NCBI GenBank assembly: GCA_019234295.1
Contig: JAFALK010000087.1
Location: forward strand, 1 to 64,000
DNA length: 64,000 bases
Reading direction: 5' to 3'
Origin: Roseateles sp.
Lineage (GTDB): Bacteria; Pseudomonadota; Gammaproteobacteria; Burkholderiales; Burkholderiaceae_C
Each line of letters begins with the position of its first letter. Within the stretch, counting starts at the first letter, position 1. Below the pieces are notes generated by a model. It was not told the DNA's origin and made no database searches. It worked only from the letters and a program-made list of their open reading frames with translations. Positions 1-8,345 of this stretch are shown here, one piece after another. Made by a program: the position numbers and the translations under genes.

Positions 1-81
1 CCCATCCCGAACAGGACCGTGAAACGACTCAGCGCCGATGATAGTGCGGATTCCCGTGTGAAAGTAGGACATCGTCAGGCT
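1..81 (+). rRNA. rrf: 5S ribosomal RNA, 3' part
   Basis: This is the 3' two thirds of a 5S rRNA; the 5' part lies before the window. The opening CCCATCCCGAAC and the following GTGAAACG and AGCGCCGATGATAGT segments match the conserved loop regions of bacterial 5S rRNA, and the end GTCAGGCT would pair with the missing 5' end. It is the last gene of an rRNA operon reading into the window and is followed at once by an intrinsic terminator. Confidence 0.95.
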
Positions 82-98
82 ATTTACCCCAGCAACAA

Positions 99-127
99 CC
101 CCCGTCTCCCCAAGAGACGGGGGTTTT
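99..127 (+). terminator. Intrinsic terminator of the rRNA operon
   Basis: A perfect 9-bp stem, CCCCCGTCT (99-107) with AGACGGGGG (115-123), has a 7-nt loop and is followed by TTTT (124-127). It ends the rRNA transcript and lies in the gap before the convergent acyl-CoA ligase gene. On the opposite strand no T-run follows the stem, so it probably works in one direction only. Confidence 0.9.
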
Positions 128-148
128 GCGCTTCTGGGGGCAGATGAG

Positions 149-1876
149 TTAGTTCATTTCTCTCAGCTCACGCCGGAGAATCTTGCCGACATTGCTCTTG
201 GGTAGTTCAGCGCGAAACTCGATGGTTCGCGGGCGCTTGTACGCGGTCAGCTGCTCTCTGCAGTATGTCTGTAGCGCCTCTGCGGTGAGGTTGGTATCTC
301 GCTTGACCACATACAGCTTCACGGCCTCGCCGGATTTCTCGTCTGGCACGCCGACCGCAGCACATTCAAGTACCGCTGGGTGTTGGCTGACGACCTGCTC
401 AATCTCGGTCGGATAGACGTTGAATCCCGAGACCAGGATCATGTCCTTTTTGCGGTCGACAATGTAGAAGTAGCCGGACTCGTCCATGATGCCGATGTCG
501 CCGCTCTTGAAGAAGCCGTCTGGCGTCATGACCTTGGCTGTTTCTTCCGGTCGATTCCAATATCCGGCCATGACCTGCGGGCCGCGGATGCAAATCTCAC
601 CGCGTTCGCCAATGGGAAGATCGTGGCCGTCATCGTCGCGGATGGCGAGGTCGGTCGAAGGCAGAGGCAAGCCGATGCTGCCGTTGTACTGGCGCTGATC
701 GAGCGGATTCAGGGTCGCCACCGGCGAGGTTTCCGAAAGCCCGTAGCCTTCGACAACGGGGCAACCCGTTATCTGCAGCCATTTCTCGGCGGTCGCCTTC
801 TGCACGGCCATGCCACCGCCGTTGCTGATAAGGAGTTCTCTGAAATCGAGCTTGGCGAAGTCCGGGTGGTTGGCCAGGGCGTTGAACAGGGTGTTGACCG
901 CGGGAAACAGGTTGATGGTGTAGCCCTGCAGCGTTTTGATGAATGCGGGCAGATCGCGCGGATTGGGGATCAATAAGCACATCATGCCGAGCCGCGCCCC
1001 AACCATGTAGCAAGCCGTCAGCGCGAAGATGTGGTAAAGCGGCAGCGCGCAGACAATCGTCAACTGCTTGTCGTCGGTGAGCTCACCGGTGCGACTCTTG
1101 AACCAAGCTTCAGACTGAAGAATGTTGGCCACGACGTTGCGATGCAGGAGCGTGGCTCCCTTGGACACACCCGTCGTGCCTCCCGTGTATTGAAGAAAGG
1201 CGACATCCTCCGGTCCGATGTCGACCGGCTGCAGGTGCAATCGGCCCCCTTCGGCAATTGCTGCATTGAAGCGCGTCACGGAGAGTCGCGGCCCATCGCT
1301 CAGGCCGAAGGCCGGCACCAACTTCTTGACTTTGCGGACCACGAAGTTGACCAAGCCGCCCTTGAAGCCGCCCAGGCAATCGCCAATCGCGGCGAGCACC
1401 ACATGGCGTACCTCGGTGCGCTCGACGACTTGTTCGAGCGTGTGCGCAAAATTCTCGAGCACGATGATGGCTTGCGCCCCGGAGTCCTTGAGCTGATGCT
1501 CGAGCTCGCGCGCGGTGTACAGCGGATTCACATTGACGACCGCATAGCCTGCGCGCAGGATGCCACCGATAGCGGACATGTACTGCAGCACATTGGGCAT
1601 CATGATGGCCACACGCGAGCCGCGGGGCAGGCCTTTGGATTGCAGCCAGGCGCCAAGCGAGCGGGACATGGCATCCATCTCGGCATAGGTCTGGCGCTTC
1701 CCCATGAATGCGGCGACATCCCGCCGCGCGAAACGGCGGCATGACTCGTCCAGCATTTCGACCAGGGAACCGTACGCGCTGCAGTCCACTTCCGCTGGAA
1801 CACCCGGCGGATAGGACTTGATCCATGGCCTGCTCGGTGCGCGAGTTCCCGCGGTGGCCCGCGTTGCGTGCTCCAT
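149..1876 (-). CDS. fadD: Long-chain-fatty-acid--CoA ligase (FadD type)
   Basis: This enzyme activates free fatty acids to acyl-CoA with ATP at the inner membrane, the entry step to beta-oxidation. The 575-residue product has the ANL-superfamily phosphate-binding motif YTGGTTGVSKG at residues 230-240, the later motif GYGLSET, and the C-terminal region with DRKKDMILVSGFNVYP and a final Lys-rich segment (KSNVGKILRREL). Its length is close to E. coli FadD. I chose the ATG at 1876 because AGGAGA lies 5-7 bases upstream; a longer frame of 17 more codons has no ribosome site. It is convergent with the rRNA operon. Substrate chain length cannot be read from sequence, so a medium-chain or related acyl-CoA ligase remains possible. 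Confidence 0.9.
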   Translation of the reverse strand: MEHATRATAGTRAPSRPWIKSYPPGVPAEVDCSAYGSLVEMLDESCRRFARRDVAAFMGKRQTYAEMDAMSRSLGAWLQSKGLPRGSRVAIMMPNVLQYMSAIGGILRAGYAVVNVNPLYTARELEHQLKDSGAQAIIVLENFAHTLEQVVERTEVRHVVLAAIGDCLGGFKGGLVNFVVRKVKKLVPAFGLSDGPRLSVTRFNAAIAEGGRLHLQPVDIGPEDVAFLQYTGGTTGVSKGATLLHRNVVANILQSEAWFKSRTGELTDDKQLTIVCALPLYHIFALTACYMVGARLGMMCLLIPNPRDLPAFIKTLQGYTINLFPAVNTLFNALANHPDFAKLDFRELLISNGGGMAVQKATAEKWLQITGCPVVEGYGLSETSPVATLNPLDQRQYNGSIGLPLPSTDLAIRDDDGHDLPIGERGEICIRGPQVMAGYWNRPEETAKVMTPDGFFKSGDIGIMDESGYFYIVDRKKDMILVSGFNVYPTEIEQVVSQHPAVLECAAVGVPDEKSGEAVKLYVVKRDTNLTAEALQTYCREQLTAYKRPRTIEFRAELPKSNVGKILRRELREMN

Positions 1877-2005
1877 CTTGTCTCCTGCTGTAGTTGTGCC
1901 GGCCCGCAAGCCGGGAGATAGAAACAAGCGGCAATATTCCCAGCGGAGGTATTGGCGGGTAAGAAGGGCTTGCCCTAGTTAAGAGTCAGCTGTATTTGCC
2001 GGGTC

Positions 2006-2043
2006 AAAAACGACAAGGCGGCAAGAGATGAACCCTTGCCGCC
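2006..2043 (-). terminator. Probable terminator of the hppD transcript
   Basis: A perfect 9-bp stem (GGCGGCAAG at 2017-2025, CTTGCCGCC at 2035-2043) with a 9-nt loop lies about 70 bases past the hppD stop. Read on the minus strand it is followed by a TTTTT run (2006-2010). The rest of the 1877-2114 gap would hold the fadD promoter, but I see no clear operator there. Confidence 0.65.
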
Positions 2044-2114
2044 CTTCCTTGCTGCCCTTCCTTGCGGCCCCTCCGCGCACCTGTAGCGCATGCGCAGGCC
2101 GAGCCTGCAACGTC

Positions 2115-3242
2115 TCAATTCTCCGCAGCGAGCACGCCCCGACGAATCTGGTCGAGTTCGATCGACTCGAACAAGGCCTGGAAGTTACCCTCTCCGAAAC
2201 CCTCGTTGCCTTTGCGCTGGATGAGCTCGAAGAAGATCGGGCCGATCACCTCCTTGGTGAAGATCTGGAGCAGCAACTCCTTCTCCGCGCCCAGATGGGC
2301 CGCACCGTCGATCAAAATCTTCAGCCGGCGCAGGTCTTCCACGCGTTCCCCGTGACCAGGCAGGCGCTTGTCGATCAGGTCGAAGTAGGTCTCGACGGTG
2401 TCCTGGAAGACCACACCGCTGCCTTGCATGCCCTCGACGGTCTTGTAGATGTCGTTGGTCGACAGCGCCACGTGCTGGATCCCCTCGCCGTGGTACAGGT
2501 CCAGGTATTCGGCGATCTGGCTCTTGTCGTCGCTGCTCTCGTTGATCGGGATGCGGATCTTGCCGCAGGGGCTGGTCATCGCTTTGCTCTTGAGACCGGT
2601 CAGTTTGCCCTCGATGTCGAAGTAGCGCACCTCGCGGAAGTTGAACAGTCGCTCGTAGAAGCCGGCCCACTCCTTCATGCGTCCACGGAAGACGTTGTGG
2701 GTCAGGTGATCGATGTAGTCGAGGCCGTGGCCGGCCGGATGCGCGTCCACCGGCTTGCCGGCCGAGTCGACCATGGGCACGAAGTCCACGTCGTAGATGC
2801 TGATATTGCCGATCTCGCCGGCACTGGCGCCATTCTTGCCCTGCCAGCGATCCACGAAATAGATCAGCGAATCGCCGATGCCCTTGATGGCCGGAATATT
2901 CAACTCCATCGGGCCGGCCTTGTTGTCGAACCCCCATGCGCCGAGTTCCAGCGCGCGCCGGTAGGCGTGGTTGGCATCCCGCACGCGGAAGGCGATCGCG
3001 CAGATCGAGGGGCCGTGCAGTCGTGCGAAGCGCTGGGCGAACGAGTCCGCCTCGGCGTTGATGATGAAGTTGACGCCACCTTGGCGGTACAGGGTCACGT
3101 TCTTGTGACGATGCTTGGCGACCGCCGTGAACCCCATGGTCTCAAACAGACTCCCCAGTGCGGCGGGGTCCGGCGCCGCGAATTCGATGAACTCGAAACC
3201 GTCGGTGCCCATCGGGTTGTTCCAGGGGACGAATGCGGCCAT
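2115..3242 (-). CDS. hppD: 4-hydroxyphenylpyruvate dioxygenase
   Basis: This cytosolic non-haem Fe(II) enzyme converts 4-hydroxyphenylpyruvate to homogentisate in tyrosine catabolism. The 375-residue protein has two vicinal-oxygen-chelate domains. Candidate iron ligands are His in DHLTHNVF, His in GIQHVAL, and Glu in the C-terminal segment GNFQALFESIE. Length is typical for the bacterial family (about 350-380). The start at 3242 is chosen because an AGGAG lies six bases upstream; the reading frame runs 24 codons further but into the intergenic control region. It is divergent from an Lrp-type regulator, and a long inverted repeat sits between the two starts, which suggests regulation by that protein. 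No other homogentisate pathway gene is nearby. Confidence 0.95.
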   Translation of the reverse strand: MAAFVPWNNPMGTDGFEFIEFAAPDPAALGSLFETMGFTAVAKHRHKNVTLYRQGGVNFIINAEADSFAQRFARLHGPSICAIAFRVRDANHAYRRALELGAWGFDNKAGPMELNIPAIKGIGDSLIYFVDRWQGKNGASAGEIGNISIYDVDFVPMVDSAGKPVDAHPAGHGLDYIDHLTHNVFRGRMKEWAGFYERLFNFREVRYFDIEGKLTGLKSKAMTSPCGKIRIPINESSDDKSQIAEYLDLYHGEGIQHVALSTNDIYKTVEGMQGSGVVFQDTVETYFDLIDKRLPGHGERVEDLRRLKILIDGAAHLGAEKELLLQIFTKEVIGPIFFELIQRKGNEGFGEGNFQALFESIELDQIRRGVLAAEN

Positions 3243-3294
3243 GGCTGCTCCTGCGCGGAAGATTGCAATTGCGAAATTGTCCAGCGCGGGTCGC

Positions 3295-3347
3295 GCAGGA
3301 ATCGTGCGAAACAAGGCGTATGTTTCTGGATTTCGCAGGATTCCTGC
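3295..3347. promoter_or_regulatory. Inverted repeat between hppD and the Lrp-type regulator, probable operator
   Basis: The arms GCAGGAATCGTGCGAAA (3295-3311) and TTTCGCAGGATTCCTGC (3331-3347) are inverted copies matching at 16 of 17 positions, 19 bp apart. The right arm is itself nearly palindromic (GCAGGA-T-TCCTGC). The right arm ends 12 bases before the regulator start codon and the left arm lies 52 bases before the hppD start. Two phased palindromic sites fit the cooperative binding of Lrp/AsnC octamers. That this regulator binds here is inferred from position and symmetry. Confidence 0.7.
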
Positions 3348-3359
3348 AAAATCTGCTGA

Positions 3360-3842
3360 ATGGACAACATCATCGAGCTCGACGCCGTGGATCGGCGCAT
3401 TCTCAAGGCCTTGCAGCTTGACGGCCGCATGACCTACGACGCACTCGCCGCCGAGGTGCAGCTCTCCGCCTCAGCGGTGCTGCGGCGTGTGCGCCGGCTC
3501 GAAGACAGCGGCGCCATTTCCTCCTACGTGGCCCTGGTCGCGCCCGAGCGTATCGGCCTAGGCCTCACGGCCTACATCAATGTGCGGCTGGAGAAGCAGC
3601 CCGGGAGCCACAAGCGCAATCCCATGGACCTGTTCCGGGCTGCGGTCGAGGCCTGGCCCGAGGTGGTGGAGTGCGCTGCTCTGACGGGTGAGATGGACTA
3701 CTTGCTGCGTGTCGTGGTGGAGGACATGGCGCACTACGCCCGCTTCATCCGTGAAACCCTGCTCAAGCATCCGAGCGTGCAGGACTGCAAGACCAGCTTC
3801 GTGCTCGACCGAGTGAAGAACACCACAGCCCTGCCGCTCTGA
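3360..3842 (+). CDS. Lrp/AsnC family transcriptional regulator
   Basis: A 160-residue one-component regulator. The N-terminal winged helix-turn-helix spans about residues 5-60, with the typical Lrp opening LDAVDRRILKALQLDGRMTY and the recognition-helix region LSASAVLRRVRRLEDSGAI. The C-terminal half is an AsnC-type ligand-binding RAM domain (about residues 70-150; note the segment ECAALTGEMDYLLRVVVEDM). It is divergent from hppD with a 117-bp gap holding a long inverted repeat, so it probably controls hppD and itself, perhaps sensing an aromatic amino acid or its keto acid. The ligand is inference. Confidence 0.9.
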   Translation: MDNIIELDAVDRRILKALQLDGRMTYDALAAEVQLSASAVLRRVRRLEDSGAISSYVALVAPERIGLGLTAYINVRLEKQPGSHKRNPMDLFRAAVEAWPEVVECAALTGEMDYLLRVVVEDMAHYARFIRETLLKHPSVQDCKTSFVLDRVKNTTALPL

Positions 3843-3845
3843 TCC

Positions 3846-4676
3846 TCAGTCGTATTCGTGCAGCAGCTTCAATGTGTGCTGAGGGTTCAGCTGCAGCAGC
3901 TCGCCGATCTCGGCGAGATCGTCGGGCACAGCGGCGTTCTCCCAGCCGTCGGCTGTGTGGCGGGCCAGCTGAACGGCCAATTTGACGCAACGCACCTGCA
4001 AGTCGCGGGCATGCTTGTCGTTGGTGATGCGCTTGAGCAGCGCCGGCAAGCGCCAGACCTGCATCAATTCCTGCTCGAGATCGCCCAGTTCGATATTGAG
4101 CACCTCGCGCTGCACATTCACGCTGCGCAAGGTCTTGTCGGCCTGCTGGCGCTGGCGCATTTCGATCGCCAGCGCGGGAGCATGCACCCACATCAGCATT
4201 TCGGCGAAATCATGCAGCAAGGCGGCGCTGTGGAGAATGGCCGCGTCAGGATCCGCGCGGTGGGCTGCGAACGCCAGGGCATAGCGTGCCGCTCGGTTGG
4301 CGCGAGATAGCACGCGGTTCAGGCCGACCAGGGCTTCAGGCTGCGTAGCCAAGAGGTCCTCCACGATCGGCTGCGGCCCGAACTTTCTGAAGAAAGGCGT
4401 GATGCCCATAAGCACCAGGGCGGCCGTCACCGTCTCGGCATCGGCGAGCAGCCGCTGCGAACGATGCTCGGCCGCGTGGGACAGCACCTTCAGCGTCATC
4501 AGCGGGTCATTGGCGATCATCTCGCCGAGCCGGTTGGCGTCCACGGCGTCTTCGTTGGCGCGCATCAGTTCCAGCGCGTCAGCCGTCTCCGCCAGGACCG
4601 GAATTTCCGCCTTGCGGAAGTGCTGGGTCCAGGCCGCCAGGGTGGGCAGAGGGCGGGTGAGTTGCTGCAAGCTCAT
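3846..4676 (-). CDS. HDOD domain protein
   Basis: The 276-residue protein is a stand-alone HDOD domain (HD-related output domain found in signalling proteins). Residues about 20-210 show the family pattern, including NDPLMTLKVLSHA near the start and SAALLHDFAEML in the middle. Catalytic HD metal ligands are not evident, as is usual for HDOD proteins, so it is more likely a signalling or scaffolding module than an active phosphodiesterase. No receiver or GGDEF domain is attached. The start at 4676 has a weak ribosome site. Its 3' end lies 3 bases past the convergent Lrp-type gene. Specific role unknown. Confidence 0.8.
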   Translation of the reverse strand: MSLQQLTRPLPTLAAWTQHFRKAEIPVLAETADALELMRANEDAVDANRLGEMIANDPLMTLKVLSHAAEHRSQRLLADAETVTAALVLMGITPFFRKFGPQPIVEDLLATQPEALVGLNRVLSRANRAARYALAFAAHRADPDAAILHSAALLHDFAEMLMWVHAPALAIEMRQRQQADKTLRSVNVQREVLNIELGDLEQELMQVWRLPALLKRITNDKHARDLQVRCVKLAVQLARHTADGWENAAVPDDLAEIGELLQLNPQHTLKLLHEYD

Positions 4677-4792
4677 GGGCGCGAAGCCGGAAGTCGAGTG
4701 GCTTCATCCTATATCGGCCGTCGCGCCGCAGGGCTGAATCTGCGGGCGCCACCGCCACCTTGCTTGCGGGGGCGGCGGCGCGAGGGCGCTGA

Positions 4793-5038
4793 TCAGAGGC
4801 GCGTCACGCCCGGCAGGGTGGCCACGCGGTCTCCGTCCGCATAGAGCGCGCCCTCCGGGGCGCCGGCCTCGGCGTAAAACTCCAGCGCCGGCTGGCGCTT
4901 GCGGCGCAGCCCGCCGATGGCGACCGCAGCGCGCGTCAGTACTGCGCTCAAACCCATCAACAGGCACGCCAAGCGCAGGCGCCAGGCTTCGTAGCTCAGA
5001 GCCTCATCTTGAGGGCCTCTCAGTTCATCCAGTCTCAT
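4793..5038 (-). CDS. Small predicted membrane-associated protein, unknown function
   Basis: The 81-residue product starts MRLDELRGPQDE at an ATG with AGGAG seven bases upstream. Residues about 20-45 (RLACLLMGLSAVLTRAAVAI) form one hydrophobic helix, followed by a basic patch LRRKR and a hydrophilic tail. I do not recognise a family. It lies 54 bases after the other microprotein gene on the same strand, so the two probably form an operon served by the promoter region at about 5430-5460, where a TGATAA/TTATCA inverted repeat sits. Confidence 0.65.
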   Translation of the reverse strand: MRLDELRGPQDEALSYEAWRLRLACLLMGLSAVLTRAAVAIGGLRRKRQPALEFYAEAGAPEGALYADGDRVATLPGVTRL

Positions 5039-5092
5039 GATCGATCTCCTGGGCCGCCGCTCCTGCATTGCGGATATGGGCGGCTTTGCGGT

Positions 5093-5275
5093 TCAGGGGC
5101 TGTCGAGCGTCTTCAATTGCTCGCGCAGTTGTCGGGTGGCCTGCTGGCGCAAATTGCCGGTCTGGTGCCGGCCGGCTAGACGTTTGAGCGCCGGCGCAAC
5201 CAGCGGATTTCGCGGCTTGGCTTGGCGTTGCAGCAGGGCAGATGCGTTGGGGCGAGGAGCGACGAATCGGCTCAT
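5093..5275 (-). CDS. Basic microprotein, unknown function
   Basis: The 60-residue product (MSRFVAPRPNASALLQRQAK...) is rich in Arg, Lys and Gln with no hydrophobic segment. The ATG at 5275 has AAAGGAG five bases upstream; a second ATG six codons earlier has none. I do not recognise a family. It is the promoter-proximal gene of a two-gene unit with the 81-residue protein. The 160-bp leader carries an inverted repeat whose left half is identical to a motif just upstream of the neighbouring DNA-binding protein gene. Confidence 0.6.
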   Translation of the reverse strand: MSRFVAPRPNASALLQRQAKPRNPLVAPALKRLAGRHQTGNLRQQATRQLREQLKTLDSP

Positions 5276-5433
5276 GGGTTCTCCTTTGGCCATGCGGCGG
5301 CGCCACTGCGAACCGCACAGCGTTGTGAATCGGAATGGGGCATCGACGCCTGAACGGGCGGTGGCAGCGCCGGCTCAGGGAAAGAGAGAGATTTGGTGTG
5401 TCGCCGTGACGGGCCCGGTCACGACTTGAGCAA

Positions 5434-5454
5434 ATGATAAACGACCGATTATCA
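5434..5454. promoter_or_regulatory. Inverted repeat operator candidate upstream of the microprotein pair
   Basis: TGATAA (5435-5440) and TTATCA (5449-5454) form a perfect inverted repeat around an 8-bp spacer. The 13-bp stretch ATGATAAACGACC (5434-5446) recurs exactly at 6085-6097, in front of the neighbouring putative DNA-binding protein gene. Sharing between two same-strand promoter regions suggests binding by that protein. Confidence 0.6.
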
Positions 5455-5532
5455 AGCGCAAGTGATTTTTACCAAACGTGGTCGTGCGCTGACACGCCAT
5501 GGACGCAGCAGGCCATGGCGCGGCAGAGACGC

Positions 5533-6075
5533 TCAGCGCGCCTTGGGTTTGAGCGGCGCCACGCCTTGCTGAATCTTGCGCCAGTCGTCCATCTCATCCG
5601 CCGCAGGGGGCGGCACAGAGGGGCGGACGGCCGGCGCGCCCGCCGGCTCGGGCGTCAGAACTTCGCCAAGCAGGTCCAGCAGTCGCGCGCGGGCGCGCTG
5701 GGGGTGACGACGGTAGTAGGTCAGTACCAGGCCCATGATGAAGCGCTCCTCGTCGTCCTGGGGAGCGGCTGGAGCCGGCGCCTCCGTGCTTGCCGTGAGG
5801 GGTACCGCGTCGCCGTGTTCGTGATCCATCCAGCCTGGCGGCTTGTGGAAGAGCTGTTCGAACTGCCGCGCCAGCCGCTCGCCGATCTGGCGGCTGCGGC
5901 TCTTGATCTGGCTCCAATAGCTGGGCTGGATCTGCAAACGTTCCGCGAAACGCCGCTCCAGGCCACGCAGGGTGGCGGCATCGGGATGCTTGACGGTGGC
6001 TGCGACGAACTCGTCAAACAGGCGCAGGGCGTTGTCCAGGCGGACTTGCGCCGTGTCGCGGATAGGGGCTGGCAT
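5533..6075 (-). CDS. Putative helix-turn-helix DNA-binding protein
   Basis: The 180-residue protein has a compact helical N-terminus (about residues 10-90) resembling small phage-repressor-like HTH proteins of Burkholderiales. The likely helix-turn-helix is around LERRFAERLQIQPSYWSQIKSRSRQIGERLARQFEQLF. The middle is Ala/Pro-rich and the C-terminus ends in a Lys-rich tail. The start at 6075 has no clear ribosome site. The motif ATGATAAACGACC lies only 10 bases upstream, which would let the protein block its own expression. It stands between the microprotein pair and the EF-G-like gene, all on the same strand. The target is inferred from the repeated motif. Confidence 0.65.
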   Translation of the reverse strand: MPAPIRDTAQVRLDNALRLFDEFVAATVKHPDAATLRGLERRFAERLQIQPSYWSQIKSRSRQIGERLARQFEQLFHKPPGWMDHEHGDAVPLTASTEAPAPAAPQDDEERFIMGLVLTYYRRHPQRARARLLDLLGEVLTPEPAGAPAVRPSVPPPAADEMDDWRKIQQGVAPLKPKAR

Positions 6076-6084
6076 AGAGGCCGT

Positions 6085-6097
6085 ATGATAAACGACC
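6085..6097. promoter_or_regulatory. Second copy of the ATGATAAACGACC motif
   Basis: This exact 13-bp copy of the motif at 5434-5446 sits 10 bases upstream of the putative HTH gene start. The right half-site is degraded here (CTTCAC instead of GATTATCA), so it may bind more weakly. On the minus strand it includes TATCAT, which could serve as a -10 element. Confidence 0.55.
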
Positions 6098-6164
6098 CTT
6101 CACCACGGGGTGGCAGGGGCACGAACGCACCCTGCGGTTGCCGCGCGGCTTGATCAAGAAGTGT

Positions 6165-8228
6165 TCACTCCTCTTCCTTGACCTTGTAGCTCGAGGTCAG
6201 CTGAGCCTGTGTGTTAGGGGGCACGGGCTCATAGTGCGAGAGCACCAGCGTGTAGCGCCCCTGGCCCTGTGTCATGGCGTTGAGCCGGGTCTGGTAGCTG
6301 GCCAGCTCCGCCAGCGGTGCCAGGCCCTGCACGACCATCACGCCCGGCACGGCCGAACGCGTGCCGTTGACCTGTCCGCGCCGCGACGCCAGGTCGCCGG
6401 TGATATCACCCATGCTGGACGCCGGCGCCGAGATCTCGACGTTGACGATGGGCTCCAGGATCAGCGGCCTTGCTTCCTGGACGGCCAGCATCATGGCTTT
6501 CTTGGCCGCGGTGACGAAGGCGATCTCCTTGCTGTCCACGGAATGGTGCTTGCCGTCGAAGACCGTGACTTTGATGTCCACCACCGGGTAGCCGGCGATC
6601 ACGCCCTGCTCCAGTGCGGCGCGGACGCCTTTCTCGACGGCGGGCATGAACTGCCCCGGGATCACGCCGCCCTTGACCGCGTCCACGAACTCGAAGCCCG
6701 CGCCGCGCTCGCGAGGCTCGATGCGAAGCCAGACCTCCCCGAACTGGCCGGCACCGCCGCTCTGCTTCTTGTGGCGGTAGTGCCCTTCGCTTGGGATGGA
6801 GATCGTCTCTCGATAGGCAATCCGCGGCGGCTGCGTATTGAGCTCGAACTTATAGTTCTCGCGCATGCGCTCCAGCAGCATGCGCAGATGGAGCTCGCCG
6901 AGGCCGAAGATGAGCGTCTCGTTGGTCTGAACCGCATGCTCGACCTTGAGGCAGGGGTCTTCGTCCACGTGGCGCGAGAGCATGTCCCACAAGCGTTGCT
7001 CGTCGCCGTGGCGCGCGGGGCTGAGCGCCAGGCCGTGCACGGGCACGGGGAACTCCAGCGGCTTGAGGTGGATGTGCTCGTCCTCGGGGGCGTCGTGCAG
7101 CACCGCGTCGTAGTGCAGCTCCTCGACCTTGGCCACTGCGCAGAGGTCGCCCGGGACCGCGCGCTCGACTTCTACATGCTTGCCGCCCTGAAGCATGAAC
7201 AGGTGCCCGACCTTGAAGGCCTTGCGCGCATGGCCCACGAACAACAAGCTGTTCTTCGTGACGGTGCCTTGGTGGACGCGGATCACGCCCATCTTCCCGA
7301 GATAGGGGTCGGCCACAATCTTGAACACATGCGCCAGCACATGCTCGGCAGGGTCCGGCCGGGCCGTAACCGCCGTCTCGCTACCGTCGCGCCGGCCTTT
7401 ATCGCTGATGAATTGCGGTGGATTGCCCTCTGCGGGGTTGGGCAGCAGGCGCTCGATCACGTCAAGCAGCTCGGCCACGCCGGCGCCGGTTCGTGCCGAG
7501 CAGAAGCACACGGGGATCAGGTGGCCCTCGCGCAGCGCCTGCTCGAGCGGCGCGTGCAGCTCCTTGGGATCCACATCGCCGTCATTGAGATAGCGATCGA
7601 CGAAATCGGCGTCCACCTCGACCACCTGCTCCACCAGCGCCCGGTGCGCAGCGGCCACCGAGGAAAAGTCCGTCGCTGGCCCATCCGAGTTGTAGAAGCA
7701 GTCGACGACCTTGGCCCCACCGTCGACCGGCAGATTCAGCGGCAGGCACTCCCTGCCAAAGACCTCCTGAAGCTGCGCCAGCAGGCCCGGCAGGTCGATT
7801 TCGGGGGCGTCGATCCGGTTGATGACGACGGCCCGGCACAGCCCTCGGGCGGCGGCCGCTTCCATCATGCGCGAGGCCATCATTTCCACGCCATTGGCGG
7901 CGTTGACGACAACGATCGCCGTATCCACCGCCTCCAGCGCCGGCAGCGACTGGCCCACAAAATCCGGCGCCCCCGGCGTGTCGATGGCATGAATGCGGAT
8001 GCCGCCGTGGTTCATGTGGACCAGGGACGACTGTAGCGAGTGCTGCACGCGCTTTTCCTGGGGATCGAAATCGGAGACGGTGCTTCCACGCTCCACGCTG
8101 CCCGCCTGGGTGATGACGCCGGCCTGCAACAGCAGGGCCTCCAGCAGCGTCGTCTTGCCCGCGCTGGCCGGCCCGACCAGCGCAATCGTTCGTATGCCGG
8201 CAATGTCCGGGGAAATTGAGTCGCTCAT
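6165..8228 (-). CDS. Elongation factor G-like GTPase
   Basis: A 687-residue translational GTPase paralogue of EF-G. The G domain comes first: P-loop GPASAGKTTLLEAL near residue 20, switch/G3 region HAIDTPGAPDF, and G4 as NRID in place of NKxD. Domains II-V follow, including the EF-G core around NYKFELNTQPPRIAYRETI and the domain IV/V segments. Proteins of this second-EF-G class are widespread; their exact role, such as ribosome recycling or stress translation, is not readable here. I chose the ATG at 8228 because AGGAGA lies about 6 bases upstream; the reading frame runs on for 75 codons through the 7-bp tandem repeat, which is clearly not coding. It is isolated from ribosomal protein genes. 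Confidence 0.85.
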   Translation of the reverse strand: MSDSISPDIAGIRTIALVGPASAGKTTLLEALLLQAGVITQAGSVERGSTVSDFDPQEKRVQHSLQSSLVHMNHGGIRIHAIDTPGAPDFVGQSLPALEAVDTAIVVVNAANGVEMMASRMMEAAAARGLCRAVVINRIDAPEIDLPGLLAQLQEVFGRECLPLNLPVDGGAKVVDCFYNSDGPATDFSSVAAAHRALVEQVVEVDADFVDRYLNDGDVDPKELHAPLEQALREGHLIPVCFCSARTGAGVAELLDVIERLLPNPAEGNPPQFISDKGRRDGSETAVTARPDPAEHVLAHVFKIVADPYLGKMGVIRVHQGTVTKNSLLFVGHARKAFKVGHLFMLQGGKHVEVERAVPGDLCAVAKVEELHYDAVLHDAPEDEHIHLKPLEFPVPVHGLALSPARHGDEQRLWDMLSRHVDEDPCLKVEHAVQTNETLIFGLGELHLRMLLERMRENYKFELNTQPPRIAYRETISIPSEGHYRHKKQSGGAGQFGEVWLRIEPRERGAGFEFVDAVKGGVIPGQFMPAVEKGVRAALEQGVIAGYPVVDIKVTVFDGKHHSVDSKEIAFVTAAKKAMMLAVQEARPLILEPIVNVEISAPASSMGDITGDLASRRGQVNGTRSAVPGVMVVQGLAPLAELASYQTRLNAMTQGQGRYTLVLSHYEPVPPNTQAQLTSSYKVKEEE

Positions 8229-8345
8229 GGCATGTCTCCTGATGGGCCCGGTTTGAGGCCAGCGTATTCCGATGGCGCCGTGTCGGCAAGAGGGCTGAAT
8301 CCGGTCTCTGGTTCGACTGCCCGGCTGTATGGCCGACATGCTCAC

